Source: Gymnorhina tibicen
Lineage: Eukaryota; Chordata; Aves; Passeriformes; Artamidae
DNA length: 64,000 nucleotides
Direction: 5' to 3'
Assembly: GCA_013399875.1 (NCBI GenBank)
Contig: VXAZ01001701.1
Location: 1 to 64,000 of the forward strand
A model generated the notes under the pieces. The model ran no database searches and had not been told where the DNA came from. It saw only the letters and a list, made by a program, of their open reading frames with translations. This document shows, in pieces, positions 23,501-34,853 of the stretch (positions are counted from its first letter, which is position 1; every line of letters begins with the position of its first letter). The position numbers and the translations under genes are program-made.

Positions 23501-24235
23501 GTGAGCATAAAGTTCTGTGATATGGAATATCCCTTTGGTCCGTTCAGGTTGTCTGTCCTGGCCGTGCTCCCTCTCAGCTTCTTGTGCACCTGCTCACTGG
23601 CAGAGCACATGAAACTGGAGAAGCCTTTGACTCAGAGTAAGCACTTCTTAATAACACCTAAAACATCAGTGTCTTATCAACATTATTCTCATGGTAAATC
23701 CAAACCATAGCACTGCACCAGCTACTAGAAAAAAAATTAACTATCCCAGTTGAAATCAGGGCACTCTGGAAGCAAGAAACACGGCAATCAATGCATCAGA
23801 CCTTGTCTAAAAACTGACAGTGACTGTACAGACTAGGGCCAGTGAGTTGGTTTGTGTCTGTTGAAGAATTTGACTCATTATGCCTGTGCTGCACACAGCA
23901 GGACCTCCTCCCTGGGATCTCCTGTCTTCACAGGACTTTATAATTAAACTGCCCCTCACAGATCCGCAACTTTTCAGCAGCATTCCAGGCAGTTCACTGG
24001 TTACAGAAAACTGCTTATGCAAAAGCTATTGATTTTACCTAGATGAGCAAAGCCAAGCCCCAGAGTGTGGCTCATCATCCCCAGTCCTGTTTGATGGATG
24101 TCTTAGGCCAGTTCCACCAATCTTTTCTGGGCTGTGCACCAGCTCTGCAAGTTCACATGACCTTGGAGCCTTAAATGGGCTGGTCCCTGATGCAGCACTG
24201 CCTGGCTCAGAAATCTCTAATGCCTTTTTGCATAA

Positions 24236-24266
24236 ACATATATGCATATATATATACACACACACA
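24236..24266. repeat. AT/CA dinucleotide tract
   Basis: ACATATATGCATATATATATA is followed by CACACACACA. It is an ordinary microsatellite whose first part is self-complementary around TGCA. Confidence 0.9.
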
Positions 24267-24708
24267 TTTATTTAGATGTACATATGAGTGGCTAGGAGAA
24301 GGAAAACAAAAGTAGCAGAGTAAACAGGCAGCAAGTCCATTCTGAACTGAACTGCAAGTTTGTCAACCTCTTCTCCAGGTCACTGCCCTTAGGACTTGCC
24401 AGCACCACTCATCCTATGTTCTTCTGCTGGGCCAAAGGGACCTACCTGTAGTAGCAGGTTATTCCCAGGATTTGATTCCTCCTCAAGGTTTTCGTTCCCT
24501 CCTTCTGCCTTGCCTCAAGCAGGATGGCAGAACTTGGCCTACTGACATGCCTGAGCAATTCCACAAAGTGTGGCATTGCAATGCACTCAAGGGAGGTTTT
24601 GCACTGTCAGCCATCACTTTCTAGCTCTCAGTGAGGCCAACTCCATGCACGTGAGAACAGCCGCATCAGAAGAGATGGTAAGAGTCATTGTTAAAGAATG
24701 AAGAACGC

Positions 24709-24730
24709 AAAAAAAAAAAAAAGAAAAAAA
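24709..24730. repeat. A-rich tract
   Basis: A run of about 14 A followed by G and seven A. I see no retrogene or SINE body next to it that would make it a retroposed tail. Confidence 0.9.
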
Positions 24731-25099
24731 GACTTGCTTGGCACCCTGTGTCATAGCAGCTGGGTGTCCTCTGTCTCCACTCTCCCAGCTTCTGGATGAG
24801 TTACTTATGGATCTTTAAGCAATGCACAGTGTTCATAAAACAGTAATGTTCCTTCATGAATATTACAATAATTTCATCAGATTACACATAAAATGTTTTT
24901 TGTTCCCTATAGTCTCATCACTATGGCTTTTTCTGTGATTGTAGATAATACGTAGTGCAGCTTTGTTTTCCTTCATGACTCTGGGCAATAGCTTTCTACA
25001 ACAATTAGTGATATGGGTGTCTCTGTTTCCTAATTTCTGGACGAAATAGCATCTTACTTTAAATGGTCAGTTCTTAGACTTTTTAACAAAATCAGATAT

Positions 25100-25857
25100 T
25101 ATTATCAACTCCAGCACCAGAAAACACTTCCCAAATCTGAGACATCTTCTCACTTCTACTTTTGGCAAGCATAGCCTAAGAAGAGACACTGAGTTTTGGG
25201 TTCTTGTGATTTTTGGAAAAGTTTTTTGTTGGGGGAAGAAAGCTCTGGCCTTAGCATCTCCTGTGCTGTCCATGCAGAATAATTTTCAGTAGCAGGGAGG
25301 CCACTGCCATCTCTGTCTTTATTGCTGATTTCCACGTCTTGTTCATGGCTGAGCTCTAGATCTGCACTTTCAATGCTGCTTCCATTGACAGTGTTATTAC
25401 ACAGACTTTTCAATACTTTGCCCAGACATTATCTCTTCTAGCAGTGCATGGCTTCCAAGACCTGGCAGATGTCTTTTTGCAAGCACAAATCCATCTCCGT
25501 TAATAACCTCTCTCCTAGCCTCTTGTCAGTCACATGGAAAACAATTTTATCTCTAAGCATATCATTTTCAGTAATCTCAGACTGTTGCTGCTGCTCTTTC
25601 TGTCTTGGTTTGGCTGTATACATGTCAATTCCATTTGTTACAGCATGATGAGGCAAAAATTGGTGCTGCTCAAATACAATGTTCAATTTAGAGTTACAGG
25701 CTTTCCTAAATATTTTTAAAATGCCCAGCGAAATAAATTTGTCTTCTAGTTGCTGTGCTGATACTATGTGTTGATAGAGTTCAAAAACTTCCTCAGTCAC
25801 TGTGTGGAGAGAAACCCATGCACCATGTTGCTTGAAAATTTTCTCCTCTTTCACTTA
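25100..25857 (-). pseudogene. Relic of a Ty3/Gypsy retrotransposon gag gene
   Basis: The minus-strand frame at 25438-25854 (138 codons, no internal stop, no ATG start) reads like the capsid part of a Gypsy-class gag. It has 'EEVFELYQ' near residue 21, 'KLNIVFEQHQF' near residue 56, and 'DMLRDKIVFHVTDKRLGERL' near residue 98, followed by 'LTEMDLCLQKDICQVLEAM'. These match, in order and spacing, the family's box before the central loop and the (I/L)RD-(K/R)-(I/V)-V box with its following RLL..DL.L.K sequence. After the stop, degraded translation continues to about 25100 and includes 'RRCLRFGKCF', which may be a ruined zinc knuckle. No protease or polymerase is seen. A chance match is unlikely but cannot be excluded without a profile search. 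It is probably a fossil. The open frame could also be an exon of a domesticated gene. Confidence 0.6.
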
Positions 25858-27597
25858 ACTTTTAGATTTTAGTTACCTAGGTAAAAGCATTGACACCCTT
25901 TCTCCAGTTCTCTCCTGTCACTGACCAAATGTAGTGGCTGCCCGGATAAGTCTGGGATGCACTGCTTTGGCTTTGGGCTACACAACTAGTTCTGTGCTTT
26001 TCTTTCCCCTTGTTCTCTTTTTAAATGAAATGTTGGAATCCCATGGTGCATAATATGAATATTGTCAGTATGATCATAATACACTAGGTAATTTTGGGTC
26101 TGTTGCTACACTAAGCTTTTACTAATATTTTGTAAGTTTGTGGGTGAAATGTAATATCCCTGTTTTGGGTCTGGTCATAATTTCCTCTGCTTCATGCATA
26201 TCTATGCTATAGCCTGTAGGAAGCAGGATGGGAACCTGTCAGTCTGCAGGCAGGTAGTGGATCAGTCTCAGGCCTGCTTGAGCAGGTCTGCTGGAGGGCA
26301 ATATGCCATGCCACTGCACCAGACTGCAGAGTGACACCGACCATTCCCTTTGGAGGACACAGAGTGGAAAGCAGAGTCATCATGACCTCACCTGATTCCT
26401 GATTATGGTGGAAATAAGTGGCAGCAGCAGAATATTGCACCCTCATTGATCCTTGAGGAAAACCTGCCAGTGAAACCTAATGGGTGGAAACACACCAAAT
26501 TTCTGCTCAGAGTACAAAAGCAAAAGTAGCAGTTACAAGTTAAAGATGTATAAGTGGCTTTGGGCAGGCAGGGAAGGAAGGTGACTGTCTACTTTAGCAA
26601 GTGGAAGGGGTGCCATTTTACAGCTTTGCACACGCTCTTTGCTGATAGCAAACCACAGATCCTGTCCTGCCTGTCTCTGTATCATTAGTGGCCTCAGCTG
26701 AAGACACAAGAAAAATAGACAAGGAGTTTAAACTGCAATAGAGTCATTTTTCCATACCAGATCTGACTGTATTTTGAAGAAATTTAGCTGAATCAGCTGC
26801 GTAGTGAACAACGATGGTTGTGGGAAGCAGAGGTGCCTGTGGTCATTTTGGGAGAAGCTCTTGTGTAAGGACTGGCCCTGCTTTCCCAGTGGGTTTCCCT
26901 TCACATCCAGACATTTGTGAGAGCTCCAGCTGAGGCCAGCTACAGTGTGGATAGCATGGTGCAATTCTCTCTGGGTGGCCAGGCAGGCACCATAGAGGCT
27001 GGTGCTGCTCCTCCGTGTTCACGGTCTTCTTCCTTTGCAGCCTCACTGCATGCTGCTGACTGCAGCCAGCATGGCAGCCACAGCCTGAAGCCTCAGCAGC
27101 AGCGTCCCTGTTCACCCACCACTGCACCTCATCTGTTCCTGGTACAGCATCCCTGAGGTGGGCAGGACCAGTTCCAGCAGCCACATCCTTCTCATGGCCA
27201 GCTCTTTCATAAGGAGTCATCTAGCATAACACAGTTCCACCTTCCCAGGTAGAAACATCAGCCATGCATGAATGAAAAAAGTGAAGAGGGTCATGTTTTA
27301 TCTCTTACAAGAAAGGCTAAGCGATGTCAAGGTTTATAAAAGATGTCAGACTGCTGCTCAGCTCTTGTCAGCTGTTGGCCTTACATGGGTGGAGTCTCAG
27401 ATGTCAGGTATTTCTGTCAGGTGTATACAGACAAACTCACCACAGCCCATGACCAAGTGCTGTGGCAAAACTAAGGAGCCTGGAGGAAGAGCTGTTCTAA
27501 GAGATCATTTTGGTATAGCACCCATGCCCTGGCTCTTTCTCTATTTTGTGCAAGCTCTGAATTTGTGATAAATCTGTTAGTGGTCCTCTCCTCCTCC

Positions 27598-27616
27598 TTT
27601 TTTTTTTTTTTTTTTT
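27598..27616. repeat. Poly-T tract
   Basis: Nineteen consecutive T. No retroposed body is recognised on the flanks. Confidence 0.95.
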
Positions 27617-30600
27617 GCATCTCCCTGTGTCTTCCTGTAGGATATACCCGTGTAGAGATAAGCTATTTTACTCACGTTACATAGCTTGTCTGAAGAAATA
27701 AAGGTGGGTTTTTGCAGCACAGGAGAGATGGTGGGAAGATACTTTCCAAGTGGTTTAGATCTCAAAGAAAGGCTTATGAATCCAATTTCCAATAATGACA
27801 TGTAATTTAATAGTGATCTGAGTGATAATTTGAGGACATAAAAATTATTGTGAAGCTTATGGCCTGTAGGTACAAATCTGCTCTTTTTAAAATTTTCTCT
27901 CTCTTCTGTAACTCAGATTCTGTTTCCTAGTTTCTTTACTATCCTGCATTTATTTTCTTTCAATTTTGTATTGATCCTAAACATTATGAAGCCTTTGCCT
28001 TCTTTCCAAACTGATGGAGGGAAAATATAGAGGGAGTAAACAACTTAACTAGGGCTATCCTTAAACAGAAGTATTTAAACAAGCACCTAGGGTGAAATAA
28101 TTCCTGTAACAGGATATGACAGGGCCATGAGATTACTTGGAACTGTCTACATAAGGAGCAGATGATAGCTCTCTCTGTCTGAGTTCAAACCTCTTGGGAA
28201 GGCACAGAGACAGGTAGCCTAGATTGGTGGTGGTGCTAATATAGCAGAAAGGCTTTGTGCTCAGAGCTGTCTTTTAACCACACATCTCAGACATCAGTTA
28301 TCTCTGTCAAGTCACTTGCAGAGCATTGTTTCTAGTTTTCTCTCTGCATGATAGATACCCCACTCCCTTACTACAAACTAGGACTGGCTGAGATCTCAGA
28401 CTTACTCTGTCATTCTTGGAATTGCCTCTGCTGCCCTATTCCCCTCCACACACACACTTTCCCTCCTGTTGAAGAAGTACACAGGGGGGAGGGAAGCGTG
28501 AGGACAGATTACATAACTTAGTTCTGCATTTGTGTTGCTAGTGGTTACCTTCTGAAGTCTGGTATTACCATACCCATTTCAAGTCCCCTGACACCTGTAC
28601 AGTTGAAGTGGAATGAGGCATTATAGTATCATCAGATTAGTCACAGAGTGCATTTGTTACTCACATAGATTAGTAACTAAGAGGTAGCTTCAGCTGTCTG
28701 GATGGGTCAGGAGATCCTGATTTTCCAGGGTCCTCCCTGTAGAAAGAATACCAGCTGCAGCATTTAAGGTGTCACTAGAATTACACAATGGGAGTCTCCT
28801 GTGTCAGGGTGCTTTTTCCTGAAAGAACTAGCAAACACCAGTATTTTTCTCAAATGGAGTGAGTCAAATTCAAATGAGCTCTGGCATCTCACTAAGTGGT
28901 CCTTCAGAAGTGACTGTTGAGGATGGAGTAATGCACTTCACTCCTAAGAGAGAAACAACAGTATACTTCATTGATATAAAGTAGTAAGTTAACAAAGTTT
29001 AATGGTGAAGTGGCAGTGGTTTAACAAGATTTGATGACATGGTGCACTTGATTAGTAGTTTCATAGGGACAGGGCCAGACAAAACTGTCAGGAAGATCCT
29101 GCCATTGAATCATAAGGTTCAGAAAAGACCCCATTGCTTTCTAAACTTCTCAGCAATGAGTCTAGGTGCACCTGGGTTCAATTCTAGCCCTAGACTTGGT
29201 CAACAGTTATGTCTAAAGGATTATATGAACACAATCAACTCTCTATATCTCTTAGCTAAGATTCCAAAGTTTAGTATGCTATTAATCACTTACCAAGAAT
29301 ATGCCAAGGAATCTCAGCCTCAGAGAGTAACCTGGAGAGGTGTCTCTGCTCAAGAAGACATCCTGTTTTGCAGTCTGCTGCCATGCAAGGCAGCTCAGTG
29401 AGCCTTGGGCTGTCCACTATTTTTAGAGTAAGATGAGTATGGAGAGAGAAACACCTTGGCAGCAGCAGCATTTCAGCTGGTAGAAACTGTTTTACTGGAA
29501 TGCTTCACTTCAGATCCCTTGACCTCACCTTTCCAATAAACATGTCTCCTGCTCTTTGCAGTGTTCGAGTTCAAGGAAGATTCAATCCCACGCAGAGACC
29601 CAAGACATAAGGCATGTTTTAGAGGCCAGTCACTGTTTGGACTGCCTGCAGCTGAATTCCCTGTGAGTCCTGCCAGTGGACCGCTCTACCGACTTCATTT
29701 GGTTGGCACAGCAAATGGTCAACGCATGATGCAGCTGAGTTCACCAAGAGTGTCTGTAGCACCTTGTTCTGTCTGAGGCTTTCTTGCTGTGATGTTCAGC
29801 AGGAAGCCATGTATCAGTGATCTACCTCCTTTTCACTGTTTTATGGTGCTATGTCTGGCATTATCTGCTACTCCCTAATGGTGTAGGGCATATTCAAATT
29901 GTTCAAACTTCTCTGGTTTCTGTTCAACTCCCATCTTCCCTAGTGACATACCTGTCACTGGGAAACAAGATATTTTCTTTTTACATTGTGAACCACAAAT
30001 TCCGTGTTCCTTCATCACATCACTCTAGTGTTGCTTCTGATCTTATTCTAATAAAAAGTCACTAAATTACTTGAATTACTGCACTGCTTCTTTTCTCTAG
30101 GGCTTCATTTGCTCTGGATATATATAGGAAAGTGTTCGCTTTCTAAGTGGCAATACATTCTGCGTGGAAGAGCTCTGATTCTCCACATCTGGGTTTTTCA
30201 GGTTCTGCTTGACTCCTGCAGGAGGTTTGAGAAGACTTTAAGCACTGCTCAAGGCTTTAAGCTTTGTTCTGTAGGTCTGCCCACTGGTCAGTGGTGCTAG
30301 GAAACATTTTGTGTACAGGGCACATCCCATGACTCTGTATCCTTTGCACAGTGCCCCTGTTCATGTGCAATTGAAGCAAGGCTGAGGAAGACCTTTGCAG
30401 TCCAGTTAAGTTCCTATTTGCTGTAGTTAGCTGCAAGACCAAGAAAACTATTGGATTATCTTTCAGTGCAGTTCCCAGAAGGCTCAGGAGGTGCCCAGCA
30501 TGGCTGCTATCCAAGACGTACTGAAGTTGCACTGATTCTGCAGCTTACAGTGAAATTTCAGGGTCTCTGAGCTGGGGGAAACTCTTACTGGAGCTGCATG

Positions 30601-32521
30601 GATTTCACTCCCACTGAAGCTGAAGTTTTAAATGGATTCAGACTGTTAAACTACATTTAAACAGTGTAATTTGCACAAATTTTCCACCAAATAGCTTCAT
30701 CCAAATTGCCCACTAACTTGCCAAATTATCCTCCAATTTATTGCACTAAGCTGTGACATTTAGATGGTCCAAAGGAACAGAGAATAAAAACTTACTCTAA
30801 GTCTAAAGAAGTCTTATAGTCTAATCAAATAGTGATTATTAACCTATTAAATGATGCTAACACTTATATTTCAAATTATATACAGTTAGTTTTTCCAGTC
30901 CATATCTGATTTCACCATTTATGGTGACTTTTTTATATTGAATGCCTGTTACTTGCACTCTTTGCTACATCTGAAGCTGACAATACTCAAACTGTAAGGC
31001 TGCATTCATTTACTGACCAGCAGCTGACCTTGGTGAGTTTTAGTAACCCTGTTATAGATCTGGTTATATTCCTATGGTGGTATTTTCAAGTCCTCTGCTC
31101 TCTTCCCATGCCTGTGCACCTCTATACTACATTTTTATTCTAGGTTGATAAGTAGTTAGGAAGAATAACTATGTGCTATTGCTGTCTGTCTTTCAAAAGC
31201 AGCAATACCATTTGGGGTCCTGTTGCTGTGCAGGTTATATAGCTCAGGCACCAAGCTGCCTTTGTGTTCAACAATTTTCTCATTTATCAATATCCAGAAG
31301 AAATCAATAAAAAACCAGTATAGCTATTCTTTTCCTGACAGAAGTCCTTTTCCTTTATTTGCTTATAGCAATGCTGTGTGAAGCATCCTGAATACCTGTA
31401 GTTTTGGGGTCCTTTAAAAATGACTTTTCATGGTATTTGTTACTAATTCAATTCTCTTTTATGCATTGAAACATTTGCTTTTTAAAAAATTAATAGTTTT
31501 TCTAGTTATTGAAGAAATTGCTCAATGTCTCAGTCACTTTATTTTAAATAGATAAACTCTTCTCATTGGTTCCACCTATTTTCTCCTTTCTTTTTCCAAA
31601 AACCCTCCTGAAACAGACTTGTTTTTTCCTCTTGAAAGTAACTGAGCTACTAGATTACAGAGGTTCACACTTAGGGTATCATACTTACTAGAGGTCCATA
31701 TTTGCAGAAAAGTGCTTTTTTTTGTCCTTTTTATTTAACAATGTTACTTTTCTACTTTTTTTTTTTTTTAATAGAAAGGAATCTTGCAGATTTTATAGGA
31801 TTTGACTTTGTTATTCTGCTTAATTCAACTATGTTCAGCTGAATTAGAAAAGAGCCAACAGCATTGCAAGATTGTTTTCTTGAAGATGGAAGTGAAAAGG
31901 AACAGTAGATGTTTGATATCTGAAAAGGCTGAGAGAAGAGCTTCACGTAGGCCACAACAGCCATTTCCCAGGAAAGAAAACAGTGCAGAAACTGCACAGA
32001 AAATGAAAGAGTACTGTTTTGGTACAGAATATGAATTGCTAAAGGTCTGCACATCTGGGCAAACGCATGTTCATGTTCAGAGTTGCAGAAGCAAGAAACA
32101 GCTGCAGCTTTGTGCAGGACTATTTTGGGACCTTGTTTCCTCAGACAGAGATGGCTGTTTGCCAAAGCATCTCAATCTAAATTCTTCCTCAGACATTTAT
32201 GTGAATGGTGGAAAAACAGAGTTTTCCAGCAAATATGTTTTAACTCTTTCTTTTTGTGTAAAAAATTCTGCCCTTTGTTCTTACAGCTTCTTTATGTTAC
32301 AGAAGCTCTGGTGAAAGCTTGTGAGGTGTTTTCCCTGCCTGGACAGTCCCTTGGGGAAAGTGGGTCATCTTCTCAGATAATGTCTTTTCTTTCATGGTAG
32401 CTATGGTAACAGTGGCACCTGAGCTCAGACCGACCGAAGGAGCTGCTTGGTAGGTTATGTTGTCCACATGTTTTTGGAATTTTCCCATTCATGGAAATTG
32501 TCTGCTTCAGGCTACATGATG

Positions 32522-32567
32522 GTTTTTTTTGTTTTGGTTTGGTTTTATTTGGTTTTTGGTTTTTTTC
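32522..32567. repeat. T/G-rich low-complexity tract
   Basis: GTTTT, GGTTT and TTTGG words alternate over about 45 bp. It is low-complexity sequence without a fixed unit. Confidence 0.85.
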
Positions 32568-34365
32568 CCCACATTTTCTGTGGGGTGAATGAAAATCTAC
32601 TTCTACTGTCATTAGTTGAAAGGGAAGCTGACAGTGGCTAGTGATTCTGTTTGAGGTCTGCATGCACATTAACACTGCAGTAAATTGTTATGCACCTAAG
32701 ACAAAAAATTGGCAATTTTTTTTAAAAGGCAAACTTTTCAAACAAATATAGAATTAGGCTGGATACTCCCCTCAGTGGCACTTCATAAATAGTTTATTAC
32801 TTTTGAAGTTTAAAAATACCATATCAGGAGCTGTTAAATGTCCTTGATTTCTCTGCTTTTAAGTAAAAGTGAGTATGGTTGCACATCAGCCATTCACAAA
32901 GCTCTGATTAATGTGATGTCTAAGACAGTAAGCATCAAAGGGAAGTACTGTGTTTTAAATCACTCTTTCTTCCAACAGCAGAGTTCACCAGTGCCTTGAA
33001 GGCTCTGCTGTCCCTCTGGAAAAGAAGAATTTCTCTTCTTTCATTTTTCAGTGATTCAGAAATATCAGTTGTTCATACGATATGCTGCAATCAGAAATGT
33101 AGCAAATGAAAATTCAGAAGAGGTTGCTCAAGTCCTGGGTTAGAACTGCAGTGGGAGCTGGGTCAATATACAGGTTGTTTTCAGCAGCTCAGGTGTCCTG
33201 ACTGCTCTGGGTGGGTCCTCCACTAGACAATTCTAGGTTACTCTGAAGCAGAGAACTGCCTTGCCATTGAGTGGAGTGGGAGACCCTCCGGGAGCTACGC
33301 CTGGGCTGCATGCTCCAGGGAACACGAGTGGGATGGCTCAGTGCCTCAGAGATCTCTGCCTTGGCAGGGCAGCCTTTAGTACTTTCACCACTCCCTCACA
33401 GCAGAGCTGCAAGAAGAAGATGAAGCAGGGCCTAGCACCTTGCCTGACCCTTGCTGTTTTTAGGAGTAATCTTTGCACAAATGATTTGTTTATATCCTGA
33501 TGAAACTTATTAGTAAGGCTGAGAAACTACTGTAGTATGCAATAACTCAGTAAAATTTGCATTTTCTGTAAAAGCAAATTTTTTTGCTGTAAAACCATTT
33601 CAAGGTTGACAGAAGGACTGATTGCTGCTGAGAAATGGATAATTTATCATTCTAACCTGTTATAAAGTATTAAGCAGGTGAATTTGCTGTTACCTTAACT
33701 CTCTCCCTGATGCATATGGATTATGATTTAGTATATAATAATGCTATCAGTATTATTCAAATCATACATTACGCTACCATATATTTTGCAAATGTATTCT
33801 GTCAATTTGGTGCAGTTATCTCTTGATTTAGCTCTTGTCCATCTCCCAGTTATCTTTTGTCTATACCCTGCTTACCATAATTACTTGTTTCTAGACTGTG
33901 TCTTCTGAGAGGTGTCCTGTACCCAAGGAGGATAGCTGTGGAGAGTGCTTGTTGATATTTTAGTCTTTTCTAGGGCTGAGAGTTGGGGACGTAGGGGTGG
34001 AGTCCACAGTTGTGAGGGTTAGGCTCTGATTACCAGCACCGGCTGGGCTGTGTGTGCACAGTGAGCATCCTGCCCTGAATGAAGAAGTAACAGGTGATGG
34101 GGCAAAGGCTGCATATCTCTTTTCCCATACCATCAACCCCTTTACTATCCTCTCCCTCTCTCTTTGATCCAGAGGGCAGGGCTACTAGACAGCAGCTGCT
34201 TTCCTAAGCCCATCACAGTGGTGATGCCCAAAAGCCCTCCCACTGTTTTTTTTCCCTCATACTGTTCCCTTTCCTCTTCCCTCTGGATAGTCTTCCATAT
34301 GGGGAAGGCTCGCAGGCTGTCAGGTAATGAAGGACATTTGCTCCAGTTCCTGGCTGGTTAGTAAT

Positions 34366-34510
34366 GGGAGAATGGGTGTGTCCGTCTTTACAAACAAATT
34401 CTGTAACTAGGTAACTTGAAAGAACCAATCACATTCTGGAAGAATGGGTATGGGGGTCTTTACAAACATCAAACCGCACAAGTTTGTTACAGAACCCAAC
34501 AGGGTCTGAA
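34366..34510 (+). repeat. Diverged 73-bp direct repeat in putative U3
   Basis: GGGAGAATGGGTGTG with GTCTTTACAAACA (from 34366) is repeated as GGAAGAATGGGTATG with GTCTTTACAAACA (from 34438). Five of the first 31 positions differ, and similarity weakens afterwards (AGAACCAATCA against AGAACCCAACA). Duplicated U3 blocks are common retroviral enhancers. Confidence 0.75.
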
Positions 34511-34853
34511 CTTTTGAGCTTTAGGGAAGAGTATGCAGTCTTAATAGGCTTATAAGTAGTAACTTCTCTGCCAGGGTGGGCTTGAAGCTGATTTTAATGA
34601 CCATACGATGTATGATATGGGGGGGTACATGTCAAAGGGGGAATATGTATGATGCAGTTCAGGACATCTGTACCTTCCTAGTACCTCAGCCAATTGGGAA
34701 AGGAAGAAGGCAACCTGTGGTTGGGAATTTAGGATAAAAAGGAGGCTGCATGCTCCAAAAAGTCAAGAAACCCCACAGGAGTATGCCTCAGTTGACTCTC
34801 CCTTTATCTGAATCAAGTTGATTCTTGCAGGACTTCTCTGTCTCCTCTATGGA
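34366..34853 (+). promoter_or_regulatory. Probable 5' LTR of the endogenous retrovirus
   Basis: This lies upstream of the leader and has promoter organisation: a diverged direct repeat of about 73 bp (34366-34437 and 34438-34510), CCAAT boxes at 34425 and 34690, and a TATA-like ATAAAAAGG at 34734-34742. The CCAAT at 34690 is about 44 bp before the TATA box. The LTR might begin at TGGTTAGTAATGGG (about 34355) and end near 34853. Neither end is proved, because the second LTR that would define them is missing. A primer-binding site is not identified with confidence. Confidence 0.45.

Larger units (their letters stand above)
23173..23763 (-). mobile_element. Avian ERV solo LTR (reverse), about 590 bp
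   Basis: This is a common bird LTR in reverse orientation. On the plus strand it opens 'tgtggttaaccccagatgg', has a spacer ending in a CAA microsatellite, then a TATATAAA box read on the minus strand (23493-23500). It continues through 'cttcttgtgcacctgctca' and 'tgtcttatcaacattattct' and ends 'ccagttgaaatcagggca'. No retroviral internal sequence adjoins it, so it is a solo LTR. It is more diverged than the LTR at 18547, and I find no exact target duplication, consistent with greater age. The outer limit near 23173 could be off by about 5 bp. Confidence 0.85.
23764..25095. other. No recognisable gene; simple repeats
   Basis: No coding sequence is recognised. The stretch holds a TA/CA dinucleotide tract at about 24236-24266 and an A-rich tract at 24709-24730. 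If the gag relic that follows on the minus strand had a pol region, it should lie here. I looked for protease and reverse transcriptase motifs and saw none. Confidence 0.5.
25858..34365. other. 8.5 kb without recognisable genes or elements
   Basis: No gene or mobile element is recognised. Frames at 26843-27220 (-), 29039-29401 (+) and 31802-32314 (+, 170 codons without an ATG start) have no known similarity. The last follows a T run ending in TTTTAATAG near 31774, which would pass as a splice acceptor. Poly-T tracts lie at 27598-27616 and 31756-31769, and a GT-rich tract at 32522-32567. Confidence 0.5.

Noticed and set aside
24709..24730. A-rich tract as the tail of a processed pseudogene or SINE
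   Set aside because: No coding remnant, RNA-like body or target duplication is visible on either side.
26843..27220. 125-codon minus-strand frame in a GC-richer patch, considered as an exon
   Set aside because: No recognised domain, an overlapping plus-strand frame of similar quality, and no consistent splice sites. It looks like chance.
31802..32314. 170-codon open frame after a poly-T tract ending in TTTTAATAG, like an exon after a splice acceptor
   Set aside because: The frame does not begin with ATG and has no known similarity. Shorter frames overlap on the other strand, and a poly-T plus AG is common by chance in AT-rich DNA. Transcript data would be needed.
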